Assembly (NCBI RefSeq): GCF_023053635.1
Contig: NC_086172.1
Coordinates: forward strand, 120,503,681 to 120,567,680
Source: Elgaria multicarinata webbii
Lineage: Eukaryota > Chordata > Lepidosauria > Squamata > Anguidae
Direction: 5' to 3'
DNA length: 64,000 bases
The notes beneath the pieces were generated by a model. That model made no database searches, was not told the DNA's origin, and saw only the letters and a program-made list of their open reading frames with translations. The translations under genes and the position numbers were made by a program. This document shows positions 12,600 through 25,100 of the stretch, piece by piece; positions within the stretch are counted from its first letter, which is position 1, and each line of letters starts with the position of its first letter.

Positions 12600-13020
12600 C
12601 AAGGAAGGAAGGAATGGCTTGGCCAAGCTTAGTGCCATCGATGTGGTAACTCGATTCCCCCTTTCCCCTTGACTGAAGCTGATGGAGAGGGGAGAGTCCA
12701 GGGGCTGCTACCCATCGAGAGTCTGCCTGGCTGAGGAAAGCAGTGGACCAAGCAGAGTGCAGGGCTTGGCACCATCTCAGCCCAGAGGGTTATTTTGCCC
12801 CTCCCCTCCCCAGACAGCTGATTCCATTTATTTTTAATGAGCTCCCTTACATTGCGCAGTGAGAAGCAGAGAGCAGCACAAACAGCCGTTTCTTCTGGAG
12901 CTGGGGCAGGCAGAGGAGACGGGCACAGACGCAGCTCTGCCTCATGCTCCTTTGGGGAGGAGGTCTCCCTTAAACCGCAGGCCCTTCTCCCCCCCACCCC
13001 CAAGACGGGGCTCTTCGTAA
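12600..13020 (+). promoter_or_regulatory. Probable 5' UTR/promoter region of the MAPK8IP1 exon-1 transcript
   Basis: This is a moderately GC-rich stretch just before the exon-1 ATG with scattered CpGs and no recognised repeat. An AT-rich block lies at about 12826-12838. The transcription start cannot be placed from sequence. The assignment rests mainly on position next to a coding first exon, so the boundaries are arbitrary. Confidence 0.4.
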
Positions 13021-13091
13021 ATGAAGCTTGAACTTAAAATGCAGTCGAGCACAGAGGAGGAGAGCTGGCTGGAGGATCAGTGGGAGAAATG
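13021..13091 (+). CDS. MAPK8IP1: MAPK8IP1 exon 1 (alternative Trp-rich N-terminus)
   Basis: Encodes [16 protein letters not shown], then LEDQWEKW, with the last Trp codon split (tg|g) by a gtaggc donor. I recall a close mammalian counterpart, an alternative JIP1 start of the form MQLVLKMDSSPDNDSW. An in-frame TAA lies directly before the ATG (13018-13020), so the frame cannot extend upstream. The first ATG has a weak context (T at -3). The in-frame ATG at 13039 has A at -3 and could be used instead. The donor phase fits exon 2 exactly. This N-terminus replaces the Gly/Ala-rich one of the canonical isoform. Confidence 0.88.
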
Positions 13092-14484
13092 GTAGGCAAT
13101 CGTCCAGCTGTCGGAGGGGGCCTGTGGGATGGGGGTTCAAGCACATTTCATGCACTTAAATGTAGCCCTGTACAAATAATTCTCCTGTGCTTTATGGTAC
13201 TAATGTATTTACTTGCCTGGTGCAGAATGCCTTGGTAAAATCCTCTCCCTCTGTATGAGCAAGGTGTCTGCATAGCAGTGGTGGACTTGCGTGTGCTGAT
13301 TTGCTTGCAAACTTTATCTGCTGTGAATGAAACTGAGATGCTGCTGCCTGGGCAGAGCAAAGAGACCAGATCATCTAGGGCTCTGCTAGTCCCTCTCTGC
13401 CATGACTGGCTTTGCTCCCAAAGGGGACTCCTCAGTTGCCCATAGAAAAGAACTATCTGTCCAAAGTGTTTTCTCTCCCCAGGCTAGGAAGTGGATTGTT
13501 GGGTATGAAATAAGGACTCTTGCTGTGGCAGAGGGCATGGTCTTGTGAAAAGCATGGTAAATAAGGGGGTGGGTGGAATGGAAAATATACCCGCACCCTC
13601 ACAAGTTTTGGAATTATCTCTTGCTCTCACTGATGGGTTGGGATACTCGGCATCCCAGAGCTGAACATGTGGGGCACACTGCAGGAAAACAGTCCTCTGC
13701 CTGCTGGCCTGGTGTACTGGCACTTGCTTCAGTTCCACACTCAAAGAGAAGGTGTGTCATTCCTTGTGTCAGACAGCAACACAATTTAATGCCGCTGTCC
13801 ATCGAAAGTGACAAGCCTTGTCACTTCCCCAGAAGAGCATTTCGGAGAAGATTTTTAAAGTCTCTTTTGAGAGGTTATGGGCATTTTTAAAAAAATGTTC
13901 CTGTCTGGTGATTGGGCTTGTTGTTCATTTATTAACACTCTAGTGACACAGTCAGACATTTGCATGCAGTAGGATAAATACTAAAAAAAAGAGAGAGAGA
14001 TTTCCTGACTCCTGTGACCTCTCTGGAACAGGAGAGGGAATCAATTAATGCTTTGGCAGCCCATTGCATATAGACTCTCTATCACTCCCCACCTTTCCTC
14101 TTCTTCCTTGCTCTCTTTCTGCGTGTAACTGCTTTGAGATGCTCAAATCGCATGCCTAATGTCCCTCCCTCTTGCTTATCTACAGATGTGTCATTCTATT
14201 ACAGCCCTGCTATGGACACCCACACATACACGGTCCTCATGCTGCAAGCAACTTGCTTTTGAGCACTGGAAATCCCTGTTTCCAGCACCAGTATGACAAT
14301 GCCATGAGTTATGTACAATGGCCCGGGGTGGGGGTGGGGGCCTGGATAGACTTCAGGAGACCAGGGCCTGGTATCTTTTGCCTAAGTCTGCATCAGAGTG
14401 TCACAGATCAGAATGGCAACCCCTTACATGCACTTTACTTCTCAGTGTAACTGGTGATACCCAGTGGGCTGAGGCAGAAGAGAC

Positions 14485-14527
<43 letters not shown>

Positions 14528-16130
14528 AACAATGAAGCCGAGGGAAGGATTCAGGTAAGATCTGCTCTGAGAGGGACAGTTTCTTTGCTGGACTCTGCTC
14601 TGAGCAGCAGGCTCTGATTCAACCAGCAACAAATTACTCTGTACAAAGACATGCCCTTGGCAAAATGTCCCTAAATATTCCCCACTGTTCTTCTGTGAAT
14701 TGATCTAGCAAAAGCTGTAGGTTGCATATTGGAGGGGATGGAGAAAGCACTTTGGCAGGGTTTTAAGAGGAAGGAATTAGAATCGATATTGATAAGATGC
14801 ATGGAGATAATCTGTGAATGATTTATTATTTCCTTCCTTGCTGTCGTCCTTACTGCTTCTCCCCCACCCCCCAATCTCCATGGGAAGAGGACAGGTTGAC
14901 ATGTCTGTTTTGGTTCAAATGCAGTCTCTTGTCTTAAGGATCTTGCTAGTGGTGGGGAAGGAGAGATCTCTCTTTTTGGGGAAAGACACAGGAAAAACAA
15001 AGGATATAAAAAACTCTTTCTGTTTGGGAGATCCCTGGGCACATGGGAGCAACTGAGATCTAGCATAAGCCTCAAAGGAGATGATGTTAAAGAAGGGAGT
15101 TTTTTCCTTGCAAATTATTCTTGGTAGCTTCTCTCTCTTTGTGTGTGTGTCTGTATGTGCACATGCATGATTTTGGCAGCAGTTATCCTTGCTGCCAAAA
15201 GCAATGGAAGTATCTACCTTGTAATACTATTTTTGCTTCTGGTCCTCTCAACTCAGAGGTTGAGTCCTGCAACTGTTTATGAAGAGTACTAGTTGAATCT
15301 TCTTTAGCCAAAAGCTGTGTCTTCACACACTGCCCCCACCCCTAGATTCATCCTCTTCATCTGTGAATGGTGTTATGTTTCTCTTTGAATGGTGCTATCT
15401 TCTTGTGATGAAACATATATGGAGCAGAAATAGAATTACATATTTGACTTGAGTTGGCAGGTGTCAAAGAAGAGTTAAGGCCAGACAGAGCATTTGTGTT
15501 GAATTCTGAAAATGGTATGTTCCTAACATCGTAGGCCGAATTCAGCCTTAAGAGAGAGATGGCAGAGAGCTAGAAATCTGATAGTTGATTCTGCCAGACT
15601 TTGTTGTAGGGAAGAGTATCAACTTTACGTTCAATTGGTTTGTTTTTCACTGTAAAAATGTTGTTTGAAGCATATGGCCCTTTTCTCCCCATTTTCAAAA
15701 TGTATGTTTATAAAGAGGTTACATTCCATGTAAATAAGAGAGATGCGGAGCATTCTTACTGAGAGCTAGGCATGGATACAAACATGGAGGTGTGGCTAGT
15801 GGTGGTGGTGGTCCTGGTAGGCAGTGGGAAGCGTTATGATGCTAGCAGGGGGGAAAATGAATTGTCCCATGAGTAGAACTGTGGTCCACTTAATTCATAA
15901 CTGTTTTTGATAAAGAGATAGATAATCTCTGTTTAGGTTTGGGTGGGAAAGTGTGCTTCTCAATCCATATATATTGCAGCAGAGTAGACACTTGCACAAG
16001 AGATGGCCTTCATCTCTGGAAGGGGGGGAAATCATGTGTGAAACAGAGAAGGGAAAACTACAGGTTGTTTCCAACAGTGTCCATCTGCCAGCAGAGCAAA
16101 TGCCATTGGTGGAATGGATTCTCTTTCCTC

Positions 16131-16183
<53 letters not shown>

Positions 16184-19100
16184 CACATAGCCCCAAATTT
16201 GCTCCAGAAAGTTGGGCAGCTCTCTGGATCAGATCTGAGGTTTGTGCAAGGGGTTCCACAGAGGAGGATGGGATGGGAACATCCCATTGCATGAGCAGAA
16301 GTCTATTCATGTAACATTGGATGTAGCCCAATATCTCAAGTACCACATACTGCAGTACAGGATAATACATTGTATTTAATAGCATGCATTGCCTGAAAAT
16401 ACTGGACTGTCATATACATTTCTGTAACTGGTATCTGATCCTTAAACAAAGAAAGATTTCTTTAAGTGCAGTTAAGGCTTAATGGTATGATCAGCTACTG
16501 TCAGACAGCGGTAGCATCTGTCCCTCCCTTTGTTGAACTAATGGTGAAGGAGGTTGTGGGGGAATATTATCTGTGGCAACAGGACACCACAGAGGCAGGT
16601 TGGACCACTTTGGTTGGTAAGAGTTGGGAACTTGGCTTTCCATCTCCAATTCCATTCAAGTTGGCTTAAGATGTTAGAACAACTAAAATGCAAACATTGA
16701 ACAATTCCCTCTCTTAGTCTGAATTCTGCCCTGTGATATGAAATAGTAAGTGGAGTCAAAACCTCTACAAAATTGAGAAGAACACTTATCTAAAGGGGAA
16801 TGTGAAAAATAAGGTATGTTCGTTAATTCGGCTAAAATCTGTGCCATTGATATTTTCAATAAGAAGAAGGAAATGGAGAGAAATAAGTTTGTTGGAGGAG
16901 GCTTGAGCATCAAAATGGGAAGGGGGGATACAGCTAAATATAACTGAATCATCTTGTCTGTTTGTTCTCCAAACTCACCTGTAGCTCAAACTAAAAATAT
17001 CTGAGGTTGTTGGTGGGAAGGAACCTGTACTGCAGCTTTCTCCAGCCTAGTGCCTCCAGATGTGCTGGACTAGTTGTGCTGGACTTGTCATGCTGTCTGG
17101 GAGTAATGGGAGCTGTAGTCCAGCACATCTGGAGCATGCCAGGTTGGGGAAGGGTGCTGTAGTGAATCATAATTACTCAGATTGCCTTATGTCTCTTAGG
17201 AAGTTCATCAGGTAAGTCCCACCCACATATGAAGACTGTTACCTTTCAGCCCGGGCTTTGCAGTGAGAAACCTGGCAGCCCATTGCCCTGTTTGCAGTCT
17301 CTTCCTCCCCTTTCCCCCCTCCCAGAAAAAAAAAGGACAAAATTAGTCCCGTGGCTGAGAGAAAACTGCCCATGGTCTGAATGGCAGGAGGGACTTGTTT
17401 CTGCCTCCAGGCCAGAGAGACATGAAGCAGCCAGAGTCATCTTCTGGCTTGCTCAGACTCCCTCTGCTTAGTTGAACCATCTATGAGACCCTGGGTGCTT
17501 CCAGATGGATGGTTCCCTGCACAACCACTTGAAAGGCATTGTGCAGCTATTCTGTCTTTGTCTCCTTAATGAATCTTTTGTGGAAAGAAAAAAGCTGGAA
17601 GAAGCAGTGAGAAAACACAGGAGAGTTACAACTGGAAGATGTCATCATGTGGAAATCCCCCACTTGAAATTCTGAGAATGAGGCTGGGATAAAAGCCTTG
17701 TTTGGAAGCCCCCCTTTCAGCCTGATTATGGGTCTGTCTATATGTGGGGAAAGCCCCGCAGTGGCTGTGGATCTGCGCTGCGTCGGTTAGACGTTGTAGG
17801 CGCAGCTTCACAGCCACCACAGAGCTTTCACACGGTGCTGTGGTTTGAAAAAGTTGAGGATTTACCCTAACTTTTTCAATCAGAGTGACGTCAAGACGGC
17901 GCTTCTGCCATCTGACGTCGCTCTGGGGCCAATCCTGGGAGGTGCCTGGTGGAAGGTGACCAGCAATTGGTTGCCTTCCACCAGAAAGAGGATGGGGTGG
18001 CTTGGCTCCAGGACCCAGATGGCCGCCCTCCTTGGCATCAAGATTACCCAATGCCTCCCCGGGAGAGGGAAATTGCAGGGTTTGTGAAGGAGGCAGCTCC
18101 AACTTGGTGCCATGAAGACAGCCCCTACGTTTTTGGACCCAGCTCCTCTGCCCTATATTATATACCTGAGTAATGCACACACATCTCACAGCCACCTGGA
18201 TAAATAATACTATATTTCAATTCATGCATCTTTCTTATTTTAATGGATGTTCAGGGGAAGGTTATTCTGAATTTCTTTTATCTTTATGTATATGTTGGGG
18301 GTGGGAGGGGAATGTAGCATACTTCCAGGTTACTTGAATTTACTTCTAGAAAATGGTATGAGAATTTGTGAGCTTGGGGGTGGTACAACCACTGCAGACA
18401 TCAAACCTGGTTATTATGATTTCTCAGTGGTGGCAGCCAAGACCGTGGCTTTGCAGCTTGTCTTGTATTGCCCGCTGTTCATGTGGGTGTGTTTGAGGGA
18501 CTGTGCCAGTGGATTCCTGCAATGAAACATTTGGGATTTCAAGCCTCTATAGTTGTCACACTGACTGACATAAAAGAGAAAGAGAAAGCTAAAGAAAGGA
18601 AGCCAAAATGGGTGAGGCAAAGGCTCAAAACCATACTTAAAGTTGAAATAAGTTTTCCAATATAGTATGCACAGGGTTTTTTGCCTTCTTTGGGGATTTG
18701 CCTCTATGAAAGTTATTTACGTTTCCAAGTCTGAGTTGTGGTGTTGAAAATAGCTTCTGGTGGCCAAATCCAATGCTACACAAGTGGACTTCCACTCATC
18801 CAATGGGAGTTTCCCTTCCCCGCCAGAACAGATTGTGTGTGAGGGGTGTTTTGCAGGAGGCTGCGGGGAGGGGGGTGTTTTAATCTGTTATTGGTATCTG
18901 TTCCACTGGCAGAAGGATACTGTGGATACAGCCCAATGGTATGTTTGTGCATTATGACTCAACTTAAACTATTATCTTGGTCCATGTTGGAGAAAAAACT
19001 TTTAAATTCCCTTCCCTATACAAGGATTTGCACAGTATTTATAAAGGAAATAATTCCTTTAAATATGGGCCTAGTTCAGAAGTAAAGTTATACCATAGTT

Positions 19101-22100
19101 TAGCATTACAAGAATGAGCCTTGTGTGCTGTCAGAAGCTTTGGCTTCCATTTTGGATTAACCTCAGTTTGCTGCATCATCCAAACACAAACAGGTTAATC
19201 TTAACTATGGTTAGTTGAAACAAGCCCATTTCAAATAATAGTTTATGAAGTTGGCTTGTTTCAAATAATCATAGTTAAAGCAGAAGCTTCCAATCTCCAC
19301 TTCGTGGCTGCACTGAAGGAGGACAGGAGAAAGTGCAATCTCAAGGCTTGCTGCAGCTCTTCATTGTAACACTAAACCGTGGTTTAGCATTACATACGAA
19401 TCCTCTTCTCCCAATTTTAAGAAATGTAGTGGTTTGATTTTCAAGAGGTTGAGTGAGTTTGTTTGTAATTTTAAACTGCATAGAGCCAGGAGCAAATGTT
19501 CCCTGACACTTTAAAAGCTTTGATTTATTTGTTTTGTTTTTTGGTAAAAGATATGTATGATCACCTAAAAATACACTAATTCTGGAACGTATATAGCGTG
19601 ATATGGGTTGATTTTTAATGAGAGGCACTGGAGCTCAGCTTTGCCTGAAAGCCATACTACCGTATTTCTTCTATTCTAAGATGCCATCGATTCTAAGACG
19701 CACCCCATTTTCAGAGCTGTTTATTTAGGGGAAAAAGTGTGTCTTAGAATCGAAGAAATACGGTACTGACCATGCCCTCGTACATGGAAGCCATTTCCCC
19801 CTGTCTCTGGGCAATGTTTCCCCATAGTATGACAGAGGTACGCAACCTGAGCCCTTCCAGATCTTGCTGGATTCCAACTCCCATCAGCCTCAGCCAGCAT
19901 GGCCAATGGTTAGAGATGATAGGAATTATAGTCCAGCAACATTTGGAGGGCTGCAGGTTCCCTGGTACAGAAAACCACTGCCATTTCATAGAGACATTTC
20001 TTGGAAGCATGAATACGCGAAATAGCTCTTTCTGAGAAAGTGATCATATTTGTTTTCCTTTTTCAAGACATGGGATCATCCTCTGATACAGGGGATGTTA
20101 AAGGGTCACAGTGCAAACAACAACAACAACAACAACAGGAAATCAGGAAAACTCTCAGATATTTTTTGCAACAGGGGACACAATATGTTTGGAGTTTTTC
20201 CTCTGTAATATTATTTCACATAATTATTAATGCAGCTCTGCATACAACTTCCTCTTCTCTCTTTTGGTTCCAGCCTTGCGGATATAACATTGCGCCAAGC
20301 AACACTGTGTGATGTTTTCTTATTGGCTTGTTTTCTCTAATGGATAACCACATGGCCTTTGCCTTAACTAGGCTCACCCATGACATCAGCCTTGAAGAGT
20401 TTGAGGATGAAGATCTCTCTGAAATCACTGATGAGTGTGGAATCAGCCTGCACTGTAAGGACAGTTTGGCTTCACGGGTAAGGACACCAGTGCTTCCCTA
20501 ATTATTGCTAGTGAAACAATCGTTCCCTCCCAAGTGGGGGGTACTGTTGCACCATGACCTACTTGTGGGTTCCTGGTCAACAGCTGGTTGGCCACTATGT
20601 GAACACAGTGCTGGTCTAGATGGACCCTTGGTATGATGCAGCATGGCTCTTCTTAAGAGGCGGGGAAGGAATGCCAGAAACCACCTTTCCCCAGTCTGGT
20701 GCCATTAAAATATTTTGGACTACAGTTCCCATCATCGCCAGCAAGCATGGCCAGTGGCAGAATATGACACCATAAATGTTTCTTTGTGACAAATTAGGCC
20801 AAAGCTCTACCCTTTCCTATATGATCTTAATCACAGCTCCCTTCCACACGCTTGAGACTTGGGGCATAATTTCCAGCAGCTCTGTCATCTCACAAAGCTG
20901 AGACCTGGCTCAGAATGGACTACTTTGATTCTGATGTAAGGGGAAACTCAGGAGAGAATTGTCTCCATCCCCTCCTTGCGTCCTCTCACATTTTCAGATT
21001 AATTTCTTTAGAGGCCTGGGATATCACCAAATGATTCATCGTACCCTGAATACACTTGCCAGTCTCGGAATGAGCGATGTTCCCCAACCTGGTGCCCTCC
21101 AGTCGTGTTGGGCTGCAACTCCCGTAATTTCCAGCTAACGTGGCTGTTGGGAATTATGGGAGTTGCTCTCTGCAACACAGCTGGAGGGCACCAGGTTTCG
21201 GAAGGCTGTGTTCAAGAGTGCAGCAGTTCTTCTCATGCTGCAGACTGGGCCTGTGTCACCCTGAGGCAATGTTACTGCAGTACACTCTGCCTTGACTGCG
21301 CCTGAGGAGCGTCTGGGCCAGAAGCAAATGCAGGTGCTGTCGCCATGGAGTGTGCTTATTAAGCAAAGTTTCATGCATGAGGCTCTAGGTTGGGACTCGT
21401 TCCCAGCTGCAGATCAAGGGCTTGGCCTTGATCTATGAGGCACTCAGTGTTTTCAACATTAGATAAACTTCCCTCAGTTACTAACGCTTAAACGAAGGAT
21501 GCTTTGCACGAAGGGAGGAGCAAAGAGTTTTGCCAAGTATAGTAGAATCAGCATTATCCTCAAATACCTAACATTCACCTCAACTTTTCTCTGGTTAACA
21601 GAGCCTATGCTCTATGTTGTACTCAAGGTTGTCAGGTCCCTTTAATCTATGAGGCTCTGTCGTTATTCCAGAGCATTACTGACTCATGTGTCCTTTACAG
21701 GCACACTTCACACTCCCCTAGAACATAATGGGTGGTTCTTATTTCCTGTGGCTCATCTCTGCTGAGTGCTGAGCTACAACCCTGTTGGACAGCCAAATAC
21801 TTTAACTTGGAAGCCTTTTCTCCTAATCCCAAATGTATGCCAAAAAAAAAGCTATGTTTAATCAATTGTTAGGAGAGGAACTCTGTACATCCTCAGGGGC
21901 ATTCTCTTTCACATGTTTCACAGCTGAGCATTGAAACCAGAGAGAACAGCTATTGTCTGGAAGAGCTTTGTGATTCTATTTGAGGTCTGGTCTTATAGAG
22001 GTGATGTTTGTTTGTACGGTAGTTGGTTCGGATTTCGTATAGAAACATTTCCTTATGTGAAACCTGAGGTGCTATAATTGTCACGTGAAAAATGTTCCAC

Positions 22101-25100
22101 TGCACTACGGTGGTGGCACCTCAGGTTTTAATATACTGTAATACATTTTAAATGAACCCACAGAGCTGACTTATTAGAGGCTGTAGGAGTGGTATAAACA
22201 ATGACTCCACCAACACTGGTGGGAAACAACTAAATAAAACATTTGTAAATTAGCATTGTACTATGTACCTCTATATTGCCAGTGAGCAACATTATATCTG
22301 GGAGGATCCAAAAGTAATTTCTGCTTTAGGATTCCCACCAGTACTATACTGGCCATGCTGGTGCCAGAATATTCAGGCTGCCAAAACACTAATGGGGCCT
22401 ATCATTAATAATAAGTGAAATTTATAAAATAAAATTGAGGGTGGGGGTGGTTATGTGGCACCTCTCTGTTGACAAAAGTAAATCTCCTCTGGCAGACTTA
22501 AATATCACATGGAATGTTGAGGCAGCCTGGAAGAGGTTCAAAACAGCCATTTGAGAGGTCGGTAAAAGCCAAAGGAACTAGGAAACTGTACAAGTTTAAG
22601 AACTGCATGGTTTTTAATAACAAAGGTACAAATGTGGTGCATTTATTATGTATTCTGTGCTAGAGGGGGAGAAAGCTGTGAAGATGCAAAGAAAAGCTTA
22701 GGAGATTCTCTGTTGCCAGAGGAAGTATGTTCTCTGCAAATGATATAGGGAACATTTCAGGGCCCGGGGAAAAAGAATTAATGGGGACCTTCTAATTAAC
22801 AACTCTACACTTCAACATTTGGAACATGCTGGTTGTGGAAGAGCCACACTGTTTTGAGACATAGCACAAAAGGACATATGAAGAACACAAAAAGGGTGCA
22901 AACCTGGAAGAAATTGTGTTGAAGGATGCAAATATTTTAGGAAACTACTTCAATGGTGTTACACCTGGACAGAGTATATGGACACTGATGAGATGAATAT
23001 GTTGTTTAATCAGCCACTTTGCAACAATGTACTGAGAAGGGAGAGAAAAGTGTGGGGGTGGGGGTGGGAAGAGTGATCACAGCCTCAAAGAAAAATACCT
23101 AAGACACAAAAGAGAAATTGCTAAAATATGAATTAATGGCTGTACACGTAATAAGCCCAATTTAAAAAAAAAAATCCCCAAAGGGGCATCTCTTAATGGA
23201 AAAGAGAGAGAGAGAATCAATGAGAATTCAGTTCACTGTATTCAAAACTCAAGCACCAGCAATACATCCCATTTGCAGAAAATCACCAGGGCCAGCCCAT
23301 AAATTAAGCAGGTCATAGGATGTTTCAACTCCCTTACAGCTGAGTTTCTGGAATAGAGGTCTTTGCGGTGGTACTATATAATGTTCCTGTTTAGCAGGGC
23401 AGGAGGGACAGCCATTGCTGGTTCTGCTGGTGCTTCTTCCTGCACAGACCTTGCAATCTGGGATATTAAGGGTGCTTCAGACGAGGCTTTTATAATGCCA
23501 TCGCACCGCCTCATTCACAGAACTTTATGGAGGATCCATGTGACATGGTCTTCAACTTGTAACCCTCCTGTGTTTTCCCACCAATTCTGTCTTTCTTTAC
23601 CCTGGAAAATCTGTTAAGGAGAAAATGCTGGAACAGCTTCACAATGCCTTTTGGTTGTTAGCGCTGGGAACAATGATGCCTGGCCCTTGAAGTTGCAAAG
23701 GACCTAAAGAGGACCTGCCATTCCATTGGTCCATTCCCCTAACCTACTCCCATATTTTCCAAGAGAAGAGACCATAACTCGGTGTAGAGCACCTGCTTTG
23801 CAGGTAGAACATCTTCAGCTTGTAACCCTCCTTGGCATCTCCAGGTAGACCAGGGAAACACCCCCGTCTGAAATCCTGAAGAGCCACCACCAGATAGTAT
23901 AGACTAGCCTTCTAAAACCTGGTGCCCTCCAGATGTGTTGGACTATAACTCCCAGCATCCCCATGCTGTCACACTCAAATGCATCTGGAAGGCATCAGGC
24001 TAGGAAACACTGCTGGAGACAATACCGAGTTAGATAGACCAGTGGTCTCAATCGGTATAAAGCAGCTTCATTTGTGGGATAGAACTGAAGTTTGTTTACT
24101 GCTGCAGCACTGGGTGATGAGGGTGGGCAAAGTTTGCCAGTTCAGCTGGAGCCACAGGAATTAGACACTCTCTCTTGGGGTGCTTTTATTGCCCTACCTC
24201 ATTCATTGGGATTTTATTGGAGGGGGGGCAAATAGTGTCTTCCACTCATAACCCTGCTGCGTTTTCCCCACTGCTTCTTCCGTCTTTTTTCTTACTGCAG
24301 AAAATTTGTTAAGGAGAAAAAGGTAGAAGAGCTGCCTTCTAAGTAGTAGCACCAGGCGCCCTCCATCTAGAAATACCCTTGTTGCTTCAGAGCTTTTCAA
24401 AGAAAAGGCATGATATCGGGATTGGCAACTGTAGAGAGAGGGGCTAGATAGAAGCAGGAGGACCAGTTGCTACTATATTGGGGAAAAGCTGGAACCCCTC
24501 CAGTTGTTTTTCAACTAAGATTAAATTTTCTGACATGAATAAATACAGCTCCGGAGCATCTCATCATCCATTTTTTCTCTCCATTGAATCTGCTATATTT
24601 GTATTGGGAAAGGAGATAGAAGATGGTGTTTTGAAACATGTTACATGATGTTCGGCAGTGTGTGTTTTATTGTAAGGGGCTGTTAACTTCTAAAACAAGA
24701 GGTTCCAAGAGGACTCAAGTCAGCCTGACAGGCCTGCTCTCTGATATCTGGGGTGAGATGAAGGCACTTAACACATGCTCAGAAGTATTCTTTCTATTTG
24801 GACAGCCATCTGTCAGGGATGTTTTAAGGTGGATTACTGCAATGAGCAGGGGGTTGGACGCGATGGCCTTAAAAGCCCCTTCCACCTCTAATATCCTATG
24901 ATTCTGTTTACTTTATATGGCCCAGGGCTGAGTCCTTATACTTGAAATAGCTTCTGGGGCCAAGCTCTAGGTAGCCCCAGCTGAAAGCAACCTCTGTATG
25001 AATGGATCACATACCCACTTCATTGATAGAAAATATACTCCTACAATGTTTCAAAGTGAACATGGCATATGAGGATAAGAAATTAAAACATGGACAGTAA

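Larger units (their letters stand above)
13092..20371 (+). other. MAPK8IP1: MAPK8IP1 intron 1
   Basis: About 7.3 kb. Contains CA microsatellites, several MITEs (17033, 17493, 17730, 19092, 19659, 19838) and otherwise unassigned sequence. No alternative first exon was recognised within it. Confidence 0.85.

Noticed and set aside
15895-16385. Several overlapping 100-130 codon frames on both strands
   Set aside because: They owe their length to translation of a CA repeat (runs of TH or CV). The same applies near 7.8, 14.5, 31.0 and 52.6 kb.
17626-18195. 189-codon minus-strand frame, the longest unexplained frame in intron 1
   Set aside because: It lies across a MITE-like element with inverted ends and nested inverted segments; composition is repeat-driven and no domain is recognisable.
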